Shown in pieces: positions 44,101-55,094 of a stretch of DNA of 64,000 nt. Source of the stretch: Mallotus nudiflorus (taxonomy: Eukaryota; Streptophyta; Magnoliopsida; Malpighiales; Euphorbiaceae); assembly GCA_947683625.1 (NCBI GenBank), contig CANTUR010000009.1, positions 4,291,501 through 4,355,500 of the forward strand. The letters are read 5' to 3'. Numbering within the stretch: position 1 is the stretch's first letter; each line of letters begins with the position of its first letter. The notes under the pieces were generated by a model that saw only the letters and a program-made list of their open reading frames with translations, searched no databases and was not told where the DNA came from. The translations under genes and the position numbers were made by a program.

Positions 44101-45949
44101 AGCCTATGCTTCGAGGTAGTTGAAGAAGCATGAGCAGAACTATCCTACACATGATCTGGAGATGGCTGCAGTGATCTTTGCTCTGAAGATTTGGAGACAT
44201 TATCTGTACGGGGTGACTTGTGAGATATTTACTGATCACAAGAGCCTTAAGTACATTTTTCAGCAGCGAGATTTGAATCTGAGGCAGAGAAGATGGTTGG
44301 AACTGTTGAAGGATTATGATTGCGAGATTCTTTACCATCCGGGTAAAGCTAATGTGGTAGCAGATGCCTTGAGTAGGAAGTCCTCAGGTAGTCTTGCTCA
44401 TATCGGTGTAGAGAGGAGACTATTGATCCAGGAGTTGCATTTGATGGTGGATCAAGGTCTGATGATGAAGATTAGTAGATCAGGTGGACTGTTAGCTCAG
44501 TTTAAAGTGCGATCTGTGCTAAGGGATAGGATTAAAGCAGCTCAGAGCCGAGATCCTATTCTAGAAGAGCTTGCAGAGAATGTCAGAGTAGGGAAGTTCA
44601 CTGATTTCACACTCGATGATGATGGTGTGTTGTGGATCAGTGGTAGATTGTGTGTTCCTGATGTGGATGATTTGAGAGAGGAGATTTTAGAGGAAGCACA
44701 TTCTACAGCCTACAGCGTTCATCCGGGTGTTACCAAGATGTACCACAGTATCAGAGATCTATACTGATGGGATGGATTGAAGAAGGATGTTGCTGATTAT
44801 GTTGCTAAGTGCTTGACGTGTCAGCAAGTGAAAGCCGAACATCAAAAGCCTTCTGGGAAGCTTCAGCCTCTTCCTATTCCCGAGTGGAAGTGGGAAAGGA
44901 TAGCTATGGATTTTGTGGTCGGTTTACCTCGTTCGAAGGATGGATACGATTCCATCTGGGTGATTGTAGACAGGTTGACGAAGTCTGCACATTTCTTGCT
45001 TGTGAAAGCCACATATTCAGTTGCTAGATTGGCGAAGTTGTACGTGAAGCATATTGTGTGCCTTCATGGAGTACCTGTGTCCATTGTGTCAGATAGAGGT
45101 TCGGTGTTTACTTCTCGTTTTTGGCAGAAGTTGCAGGAAGCGATGGGCACTAGGTTGGATTTCAGTACTACTTTTCATCCTCAGACAGACGGTCAGTCTG
45201 AGAGGACGATCCAGACACTAGAAGATATATTGAGGATGTGTGTCTTGGATTTGGGAGGTAGCTGGGATGATCATTTGTCGCTTGTTGAGTTTGCATATAA
45301 TAACAGCTACCATAGCAGTATTGGTATGGCACCATATGAGGCGTTGTATGGAAGGAAGTGTAGATCCCCGTTGAGTTGGGATGAGATTGGTGAGAGAGCT
45401 TTGACTGGACCAGAGATGGTTCAGGATGCTGCAGAGAAAGTCGCCGTGATCAAGCGCAGATTAGAGACCGCAGTTAGCAAACAGAAAAGTTATGCGGATC
45501 CTAGGCGCAGAGATGTGGAGTTTCAGGTTGGAGATTTCGTTTTTCTGAAGGTATTTCCGATGAAGGGTGTGATGAGATTTGGCAGGAAGGGTAAGTTAGC
45601 ACCGAGATATATTGGACCGTTTGAGATTCTGGAGAGAGTTGGCACTGTTGCATATCGGTTGGATTTGCCTCCGAGTATGTCACAAGTGCATCCAGTATTT
45701 CATATCTCGATGTTGAGGAAGTATATCTCGGATCCTTCACACGTGTTGCAGCCCGACAGTGTAGAAGTGAGTGAAAATTTGACTTTTGTGGAAGAACCTG
45801 TGGCGATCGTTGATTTTCAAGTTCGACAGTTGCGATCGAAGCAGATTCCGATGGTCAAGGTTCTATGGCGTAGCGACAGAGTTGAAGAGCATACGTGGGA
45901 GACTGAAGCTGAGATGCGAGCTTCTTACCCGTATCTCTTTCCTTCCTAA
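41198..45949 (+). pseudogene. gag-pol polyprotein of the second element, three nonsense codons
   Basis: Aligned base for base, without gaps, to the open copy at 32956-37707 (offset 8242). In-frame stops are TAG at 43586-43588 (just before the catalytic FIDD box of reverse transcriptase), TAG at 44117-44119 (RNase H region) and TGA at 44765-44767 (before the integrase zinc region). Each stop is a C-to-T or G-to-A change relative to the open copy. The gag and protease part upstream stays open. This copy keeps the zinc-region Cys that is Tyr in the first copy. It cannot make full pol by itself but keeps LTRs, primer-binding site and polypurine tract, so it could be moved in trans. Confidence 0.93.
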
Positions 45950-46004
45950 TTCTGTAATCTTGTTTTCTAGAATTCGGGGACGAATTCTTGTAAGGGGGGA
46001 AGAC

Positions 46005-49000
46005 TGTAATATCCCGTGTTTTTAAAAATATTTTTTTTACACTGTACCGGGATATGCAGTGTCAATAATTTTGAATATATATGTGATATTTTTACGAGTT
46101 AATATGTATTTAAAACCTATTTTAATTACGGTATATTATTTACAGTGTTTTACGTAAAATTTTCCCGGGACTTACATTTTCGGGGAAATTTTCACGTAAA
46201 CAATTTATTATTAATTATTTTAGATGTATTTACGGACTTGCATGAACTCATACATATTTTTAAATTATTAAATAAAGCCTGTGTGTATATATGTATTTAA
46301 TTAGGGTTTATTATACCCTAATATTTTATTAAGTATTTAATTGTTTTAATTGTTATTTAATTAATTTTATTTAGTATAAATTATTAAAATATTAATATTT
46401 TTATGTGTGTGGTGTATATTTGATGTGTGTAATTTAATATTATTTTAATATATAGTATAAAGTATATATATATACATATATTTGTCAAAATTACACAAGA
46501 ATTGGAAAATTACATTTTAGCCCCCGAGTCTCCTTCTTCTTCTCCGACCGTTCCTTCACCGTCCGGGCGTCTATCACGTCGTTCCTTCACCGTGGGTGTG
46601 CCGTCCGGTGTGCCACCACCTTCCCCGACCAGTTTCGCCGCCTGTGGAGGCCGTTTCCGGCGTCGGGAGAACGATTTTGGCCGGAGAAGCCGAAAATCAA
46701 CCCACCGTCGATCACGCCGATTCCGGCCACCGTTTTCGACACTGCCAGTCTCATTCTTCTCCTTGAGCTCCGGTGAGTGTGATTCTAGCTTTGGTTTGAG
46801 CTAAAATGGTCTAGAATTGCTTAGTTTTCGATTTGTAAATTTCGGCCTATTAGGGTTTTTGATTTTTTTGAGCTTCGAATTGATTGATTCATGGAAACTT
46901 CCTTCACAAATGTTGTTCCTAGTAGCTTAATCTTCATGTGTGAATTTTTGTAGAATTTTTGGAGATTGTTTGGATTTTTGGGTATTTTTGAATATTTTAA
47001 TATTATTTTCTAATTTTCGGAAATTAATTATTTAAATTATGAAATTGGATTTTATTGTTAAATTAGGTGTTGAAATGAATTATAGGAATTTATTTGGAAT
47101 TTTTATGAATTTCTAAGTATTTATTTTTAATTATTGAAGTTTAGGTGATTTTGGAAAATTAGGTTAATTGTGTTTTAAATTGAATTTAATTGGTTAATTG
47201 AGTTTAAATATTGATATTATTGATAAATATGTCGAGAAAGTTAATTTTGGATAATTGTATAATTTTTGATGAATTTTTGAAGTAATTTAAGTATATTTAT
47301 ATATATAGGGGTATTTTGGTAATTTTACCCTAAATTGTCTAAAAATGTAATTTAATTGGTTTTAATATTTATTTAAGGTATAAAAATGATTTCTACAAAT
47401 TATTTAGTATTTTTAACTAATTAAAACTATTTTTCGGGAATTATTTTCAATTATATATATAATATACGGTTTTTCTAATAAAATGAGTTTTAATCGGTTT
47501 TTATAGTGTTTCAAGGTTAATTATGTAATTTCTACGTATGAAATGTATTTTTGTGATTTAAGGATATTTTTGTTGTATCTGGAATATTGTTCTGTGTTTG
47601 TGGACCCCGGTCGGTGGACTGTAGTTTGGAGTCCGACCGTGGGATTTTGATTGTGTTGAGCTCGTTTTTCGAAGTGTGTTTCTTTGCAGGGTCGGCTCTA
47701 CTCTTTTGAGTAGAGAGATGTCCGTTTTACAGGGGAGGTTCTGCCGGATTTTCGATAGAATTCTCGTAAAACGTGATATCCAGTCGAACCCTAATTTTCG
47801 ATTCTGTGTTAAATACTCTAGATTGAATTCTAGGATTTCTGTTAGGTTTATTCTAATGTCGGTTATTTATTGCTTGTTTAGTTGCGCCGAGACCGAGGGC
47901 TAGTGGACCAGGCCCGTCGGACCTGTCTCGTGGAGCGCATTAGGTGAGTTACTATATTATATATATATGCTTAGGATGCATGATTTAGAAAATGCATGTT
48001 TTATTTTGACTGAATATGCATAAATAATGTGATTTATATTCAAGTATATTTTTGGTATATAATAAATTATATACATGTTTTGTTAATAAAATATATTTAA
48101 AATGTTTTTAAATATATTTTTAGTTTAATTCATGAATTGATTGGATTTATTTGACATATATATACTCAAAATATACCTGGTTTATGTTTGGTATATTTTC
48201 GGTATATATATGGTTTATATTGTTGTTTCATTTACATTCATGCATCATTTAATGTGAATGAATGATTTATATTATTAATGAAGGATATCAATAGAACGTG
48301 CTACCTAGTGGGCAGCACTAGGACCGAGTACGTACCGGTACGCCTATAGATTTAGGCTATGTTACTAACTATTTGTAGATATTGGTTTGATATGATTATT
48401 GATATGTGAGATGTGGTTTGTGGGTGTGATTGCTGGAGCTCAGTTGACCAAGTGTCTCGGGGCCAATCACACTGGCAGTCAGACTGCTGGAGCTCGGTTG
48501 ACTTAGTGTCTCGGGGCCAGTCTACTGTCCATATGGATTAAGTGGATATATTTGGTATAAGTGAGCCTGTATGGCCAGAGTGTTGTTTAACACTATTATT
48601 CTGAGGTTGCGATATTCTAGGGTTCTATGTGATCCTTCATAAACTGGGATTTTTCAGTAAAATATATAAAAATGATTTTCTGCATCTGTATGAATTTGCC
48701 TGTATATATACATATTATATATATACTGTTGACTGTATGCATTATCACTTAGTGTGTATGTATATATATTATATTAATTCACTCAGTGAGGTCTGACTCC
48801 CCTCCGTTGACTATTTTTCAGGAGAGTCAACTTCCTCAGACCTCAGTAGCAGGTCGATACGCCGGATTTCTTCCGCCCCGGCTTCTTTATGTAAATTGTC
48901 TACTTGAGTCTTATTTATTTTATCTAGACACTGCAGTAGTTGTGAATTAAAGTGTTGGATTTCATGTATTTTATTTTAAAGAGATGTATTATATGGAAAC

Positions 49001-49225
49001 TGGATTTGTATTAAAGATTATATACATCTATGTGATGAGATGAGATTTAGTTTAAATCTAGTTGATATGGAAAAATGATATTATGATTTTTATTTCCGCT
49101 GCATATTATATTTTTATTGTTATTATGGCATGCTTTATTTTATTTTTAGGCTTGCTACGGGTTCCGGATTCGAAAGAATTTCCGTTCCCTAGCGCCGGTC
49201 ATGGCACCTGTTTTGGGTCGTGACA
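46005..49225 (+). repeat. LTR 3 (3' LTR of array)
   Basis: 3221 bp, TG..CA, followed directly by the second GATAC. Private differences are concentrated in its last ~980 bp, for example TAGATTTAGG near 48349, CTCAGTTGACC near 48441 and GGCACCTG near 49206. Confidence 0.95.
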
Positions 49226-49230
49226 GATAC

Positions 49231-50136
49231 ACTACATTAGATTATGTTACCTAACTCAAAACAAAATGAAATGATAATGTTCAACACTACAACAATTTAG
49301 TGATGGATGCCTTTTTTGTTTTAAGTGATTCGAGAACCTTCTTCCTTTCAAGTTTCTTCTACTCCAACTATGTATCTTTAATATCACTTGGATTAGAGTC
49401 TCTTCTCCTTGCATGTTCATCCTCTGATCAAAACAAAATGAATTGATAATGTTCAGCCTCTTTATAATCTTCAATTTCAAAATAGAGATGAAATCATCAT
49501 CTGAATACATGATCATTTATGCAACTTTTACTTATTCTTAGTTATGTGCTTGCCAGTTTCCTCGAAGCCAGTATTATGCAACACCTACGATCCATTTTTC
49601 AATCAATATTTGCTTAGTTTTTTGTCTATGTGATCTATCATCCTTAACACTAATTACATGCAAAAGATCCATCTCTTCAAAATTTTGGCCTTCTTTTGTA
49701 TAAGATACATGTTGTCTTTTCCCTAGTGATGTTGGAGACTTGTGTTTTTCAAGAGTCTCAAAGTAAGCCCCCTTCGGAGAACCCTTCTTATTGTCAGGAA
49801 GGTATTAACTTGTAAAATCTGTCTATTCATGTTATAGCATTTTCTTATAAAAATTTATATTTAATGGTGCTTTTGGCTAAGTGGCATTACAAGTCAAAAG
49901 TCCACTAATGTTAGTAATGGACTGGACAATTCCACCAATAAAGAGGTCTAATTTTCTTTTTATTTAATAGGACAAACAAATATGAAGGAATAGTTCTTTC
50001 ATTGCATTGATAGAAGTCTAACTAGAAAAAGATCTGTGTATTACTTTGAAAAAAGAATAATTGGTTTAACAAATAAACTACATGGGAAAATGGATCTTCT
50101 TTCTTATATTTTCAGCAAGCATTTCTGGAAAGTAAT
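49231..50136. other. intergenic DNA between array and solo LTR
   Basis: Contains a 27-bp direct repeat (AAAACAAAATGAA.TGATAA then TGTTCA) at about 49257 and 49428. CACTACAACAATTTAGTGATGG at 49285 resembles a CACTA left end, but no partner was found. No protein-like frame. Confidence 0.5.
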
Positions 50137-52103
50137 TGTAGACGGCGGGGTTTAGTGCGCGTCCAAGATTTTAGCAACCACATCATTGTTTGAGCTCAGG
50201 GCTCTAAAGAACACACTAACCACTATCACAAAGACATGGCATGGAGATGAGGAGTCGCCACCCAGGGTAATAACTGGGACAAACTGAAAAGGTGGTACTC
50301 GATTCCCTAAAAGAAAGCTAGCACTATAACCAGGAGATTTTGGATATGGAATGCCAATTTCTTTCAGTCTTGTGTTCATTTAGAATTACTTTATGAATTA
50401 CTATCTTATCCTCTATTTGCATGCAATTTCATATAAACCCAAAAACAATAAACTCCAAGGCAAACTAGTCATAAAATATACAAGTAAATAATGCATTCAA
50501 TCACATAACCCCTAAGTTAGTTTAATCTACATGGATTTTAAATAAATGAGTTAAAGTCTACATGTTTTAATTAAATAATGATCTTAAATCTATAAATTAT
50601 GAAAAAGACTTAAATTAAGTGAGCTAAGTCTAAATTAATTAAATTAAATTAAGTGGACCTATGTCTAATTAACTAAATGGGCCTAAAGGTATTTTTAACC
50701 TAAAATCTAATTAATTATGGACCTAAAAATATATTTTAATTAATTAAACCTAATTAAGTATTAAGTGATATAGGCTAAAAGAATTATTTAAACTTAAATA
50801 AATAAATCAAGGCCTAAAGTGAGCTTAAAGCTCAAAACACACAAAATAATAAATAAGCTCGAAAACAAATAAAAAATATAAAAAAAACAATTAAATAAGA
50901 TCAAATAAATAATTAAATTTATTCCTTACTAAAACCCTAATTTTTATTAACATGCAACTTAAATTAATCTACTTCCTCCATTGATTTTAAATGATTACCA
51001 AATTGAAACCTAATTTTACTAACCAATTTAATTAAAATAAACATGCAACCACACACATAATTTTATTATTTCCACTATTGGGGCTATTACATTAATTCCT
51101 AAAACAAGTAATAAAAAATATAAAAATAAATAATAAAAATAGAGACAATAAAAAATAAAAAAATAAAACCCTAGAAACTAAGTCTCTATAGGGCTTTATC
51201 CATAGTCTTCTGTGGATTTCTAATAAAATTCATCTTCCTCATATGATCACCATGTGTTTTCCTCCACAATCACCATAAAAAATAATAATAATTAATGAAT
51301 AAATTATGATAAAATAAATAGAATAATAAATAAATAAATAAACAAATAAATAAAAGAAGAAGAATATGATATGCTTATGGATGATTAGAGTGCTCCTCAG
51401 ATTTGTGATTCACCGTTCTTGATAGGTCTTCGAATCTTTTCTTCAAAAAATCATTCATGAGTCTTGAATTAAACATTGAATAAAAAAGGAATTTTAGTAA
51501 AAAATTCAAAAGAAATCACAATTTTTCTTCCTTCTCCTCTTCCCTACGCCTTTCTCTCTATTTCTTTTCCTTCCTTTTCACACTTTTTCTCCCCTTTTGT
51601 CCACTGCTCCTCCCTTTCTTTTTAAGAGGTCTAACCCTAATCCTAATGTGATTCTAATTTCTAAAGTGTATTTAGAAATTTTAAACCAATTAGGAATGAA
51701 TTAATTAGGAAGTTTAAACCAATTTGAATTGAATTAATTAGGAAGTTTAAACCAATTAAAACACTAAATTGAGAGTAGTTTAGAAATAGGAAAACGGAAA
51801 AATTCAATTCCAACCGGGATTGTGTAATTCCAATCGGAATTATACAATTCTGACCGGAATTATGGAATTCCGACACACTTTTTTTTTCTTTTTTTTTAAC
51901 ATTTAATTACAAAAAGGCCCTCGAAAAAATTTAAATTTTGCAATTAAGTCCTGAAAAGAACTTTACGATTTAGTCCCTGAAAACATTAAATCCTTCCTTT
52001 AAAAGCCCTTAGAATTTTTTAAGGATTAAGTTTCGAAGACATTTTCATCACTAGAGTCCTTTGTTATATCCATAACATATCATCCCGAAATTGGGTGTCT
52101 ACA
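50137..52103 (-). mobile_element. solo LTR of a second LTR-retrotransposon family
   Basis: The 1967-bp segment begins TGTAGACGGC and ends GGTGTCTACA, giving a 7-bp TGTAGAC/GTCTACA inverted end pair. It is flanked by GTAAT on the left and GTAAC on the right, a near-perfect 5-bp target duplication. On the minus strand it would start TGTAGACACCCAATTTCGGG and contain GGTGGCGACTCC near its end, phrases known from plant Tat-like LTRs. No internal coding region is attached on either side. Orientation is inferred from those phrases. Confidence 0.7.
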
Positions 52104-52256
52104 GTAACAATTTCATTTAATTCGCTTTTGGAAAATTTGCTAGTCATAAATTAGTGCGTTCTGTGCCATGGCAGAATTGCCTAAATTTCCTTCCATTCAT
52201 TCTTTGCATTTGTGAGCTATGTATCTTGTTTTAAAAAAAAAAAAAATTAAAAGGTG

Positions 52257-52298
<42 letters not shown>

Positions 52299-52889
52299 CT
52301 AGCAAAGATAGGACTAGTTTCAAGAGAAATCCGAATAAAGGCAAAGCTATAAAAAGCCCAGATTGACTCAATAGATCACTTTCCTTCCAATGAATTGACT
52401 GTACCCTAAAACGACATAGGTGAACAAGTACAGTATAGTAGGGTGCTAGAGAGAACCATATTGAAGGAACTCGGCTAAATGATTAAAATAGAAACCAGCT
52501 AAGACATCCAATATGCCGAATTCCTTCTTGATGGCTTATAGTAGAGAATTCCACTTTATAATTATTATCGTCATCGTCATCGTCGTCGTCATCATCAGCA
52601 TCATCATCATCATAATATTTATATTTTATAGTGGTTATTATTATTAAATAAAAAAAAACTGCAAAATATTTTATGAACATTATTATTAATTCTAAAATAA
52701 CACTCTATCATCATCATCATCTTCTTCTTCTTCTAAAATAACACTATATCATCATCATCTTCTTATTCTTCTATATTTATATATATTTTATCTATCGATA
52801 TATCTATCTATTATATTATCTATTATTATTATTATTATTATTACAATGTTAGTTATATATATAGAGGTTTATTTTTTAAATTTTAAGAG

Positions 52890-52925
<36 letters not shown>

Positions 52926-53471
52926 TTTTGAGTTGAATTTTTTAACGTGTTTCGTCCATATATGTAAATTTCATTAGAGAATATAATCCTAACATTACCT
53001 ATGCATTTAATATCCCATATATGATGTATGAAAAAGAACCAATAATAATTTTTTAAATATTAATTTAAAAATAAAAAGTAAATAAGTAAATAGTTTAAAT
53101 TTTCAAAAAAATATTAGTATACTACAATACCATTATTAATGAAATATCTTACATAATAATAATTGACCAGTGTGCGATGCGTTGGTAGACCAAATTTAAA
53201 GCTCTCGCTAACAGGTAATTAAATCATTTTCATAGTTGATTTTTTGAAGCTATGGTTCATCATGACTCATGAGTGTGGCAAACGATTAGAGTCAATAGCA
53301 TTGCATATGCTTTGACCGTGCACTCCCACCTGTGAATGCATATAATTTTTTTCATGCCCTAATTAATAAGCAAGAGGATGAAGTATAATTCAGAATTTTT
53401 TTTTATTCTTGTAAAGTTGGATACATTTCCAGTTCATTGTAGGACAAAAGTACTACCAAACATACAAAGGC
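52104..53471. repeat. AT-rich DNA with several trinucleotide microsatellites
   Basis: (AAT)n at about 52257-52296 and 52893-52923, an ATC/GTC-type run at about 52566-52612, CATCATCTTCTTC runs near 52709-52770, and (ATT)n near 52821-52843. No gene was recognised apart from the fossil exons that begin at 53472. Confidence 0.7.
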
Positions 53472-54050
53472 CTACAGAAGCTCAACGACAGGGGGAGATG
53501 CACCTCCACCATTGCAAACACTGCAAGCAACATATTTTCCCATTTTTCAGCCTTAACACCTGTAATTTCGTTACACTTTCCAGTGGCAAAATGGAAAGAC
53601 CGCTCGATATGAACACTAATATTTTCCTGCAAATAATTTAAGAGGATGTAATTCAACAACAGATCTTAAAAATCTAATCCTGATACCAATAGTAACTCAA
53701 CTGGAAGGTAAAAGATGCAAAAAAAAAGTGAAATGGTACATGCTGCTCATTCTGCACAGATATTCCATATATTTCATACACCAAATATGAATATGTATGC
53801 CCACTTGCCTGCATACAGAAATAGGAGTGGCAAGTTAAAGCAGTCGCTGGATTAAGTCCAAGAAGTTTCTAATTGCTACATTTAACATCAAATAAGATCT
53901 ATAACTCAAACTGGTAAGCAAACAAATGGACAATTGGGGGTTGAAAGGTTACAAAAAAGGCTTCATTGATCACATAGTATTCAACTTGAGAAGCATCCAA
54001 GCCAGCATTAATACTACCGAGGCTGGAGCTGTTCTAAATAACTCTGGTGC
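53472..54050 (-). pseudogene. acetyl-CoA C-acetyltransferase (thiolase) 3' exon fossils
   Basis: On the minus strand an exon at 54050-53953, bounded by TGCAG and GTAACC, reads APELFRTAPA and then, after a frameshift/deletion, INAGLDASQVEYYVINEAF. This is the thiolase region around the conserved NEAF motif. A last exon at 53626-53472 starts ENISVH and ends, in a second frame, VCNGGGASPPVVELL-stop, matching the conserved CNGGG(G)AS end of cytosolic acetoacetyl-CoA thiolases. The GHPLGCSGAR block is destroyed. Retained splice borders show a DNA-level copy, not a retrocopy. No parent gene lies in this window. Confidence 0.75.
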
Positions 54051-54182
54051 CTGCACAAGAAATCGTAAATTATCAAGAAGCTGCATGATTGAACAAAGGA
54101 AGTTAAGCGATAGAATATCTAGACAGTCGTTTTAACCAGTTTAGTCATTTTTCTAGATGGTCCACTACCTGTAATAGTAATT

Positions 54183-54655
54183 TGGAAAGCAACGGATGTT
54201 GAATCATAGTAAAAACTGCAAGACTTGTCTCCTTTCCTTTCATTCCTTTCGAAGTAGGAATATCACCGGCACCATTAGCCAAATGATAAAGCAGAATTTT
54301 CAGAACTAACCTTCACCCTTAATCTAGTGGGTATAGAATATTTCTTTTACACCCAAAGTCAATTGAATTTCAGATGTTCTATTAAAGCTTGCATACTGTA
54401 TGACAAGGAAAAAAAAATTGCCAACAGCTTAAACATGATTACTTGCCTGGTAGCAACCAACACACAGAAGCAGAGTCACAACAGCAACAATAGGAAACAT
54501 TCCGAGAACTTGGCAATTAGCAGAAAGCAAAAATAAAAAAAGAACCTGAAATATATGCAATGAAAGCTCAACACACGTTTGAGCCCTTCAAAAAAATAAA
54601 ATTAAATTAAATTAAGTGTTCAAGAGGATAACAGTTTGCATACAATCATGAATTG
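54183..54655 (-). pseudogene. fossil copy of exons 12-13 of the plastid sugar-transporter gene
   Basis: Aligns to 6380-7069 of the intact gene: decayed exon 13 (about 54183-54265), a shortened intron still sharing GTCAATT.AA.TTCAGA and TTCTATTAAAGCTT, exon 12 (about 54450-54546) with the same GC-type donor context (CTTGCCTGGTA), and intron 11 sequence up to GCATACAAT, where similarity stops. Intron retention shows a segmental DNA copy. Exon 14 is not present; thiolase fossils take its place on the same strand. Confidence 0.8.
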
Positions 54656-55094
54656 AAATAACAGTATCATGATCCATTTCGGTATCGGTAACAGTATCGA
54701 ATTGAATCGACTCGATTCAGACTATATCGTTTGGCGCTACCGTGAATAATGCAAAATAATCAATAAAATACATCATATTATTAAAAAATGCAAAATAAAC
54801 TTTTACATATAATATAATAAGTTAAGAAATACTTAAACAACATATAATTGCACTAAAGAATATATATTTGAAAAAAAAAGAAATATAATATAAAAATTAT
54901 TATTTATTGTAATAAAAAAAATGAAATAAGAGAGTATTTTAAAGTTATAATATGTATATAATTATGTTACATTAATACGATATTATTACAAACTTTTGAC
55001 AGATACAATAATAATAGAAATCGCCACAAAAAAGAGTGACGTGGAGGATTTTGACTACTAGACCTAGCACTATAATTATCAATATTTTGGTTGT
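54656..55094. other. boundary region between transporter fossil and hAT element
   Basis: Transporter similarity ends abruptly near 54655. Sequence such as CGGTATCGGTAACAGTATCG follows and may be the terminal region of the hAT element, but no inverted partner or 8-bp duplication was found. Confidence 0.35.

Larger units (their letters stand above)
29521..49225 (+). mobile_element. tandem Ty3/gypsy (Tekay-type) retrotransposon array: LTR-int-LTR-int-LTR
   Basis: Three direct LTRs of 3221 bp each (29521, 37763, 46005) enclose two internal regions of 5021 bp each (32742-37762 and 40984-46004). The outer borders are TG..CA, and GATAC flanks the whole array once on each side (29516-29520 and 49226-49230). 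No duplication is visible at the inner LTRs, so this is one insertion locus and not two independent ones. Domain order gag-protease-RT-RNase H-integrase with a chromodomain-like C-terminus places it with Tekay/Del chromoviruses. The copies are young: LTRs differ by about 1% or less by manual count. Confidence 0.93.

Noticed and set aside
49285..49306. CACTACAACAATTTAGTGATGG as a CACTA left end
   Set aside because: It matches the terminal pentamer and the sub-terminal phrase only. No right end or transposase follows, so it was not annotated as an element.
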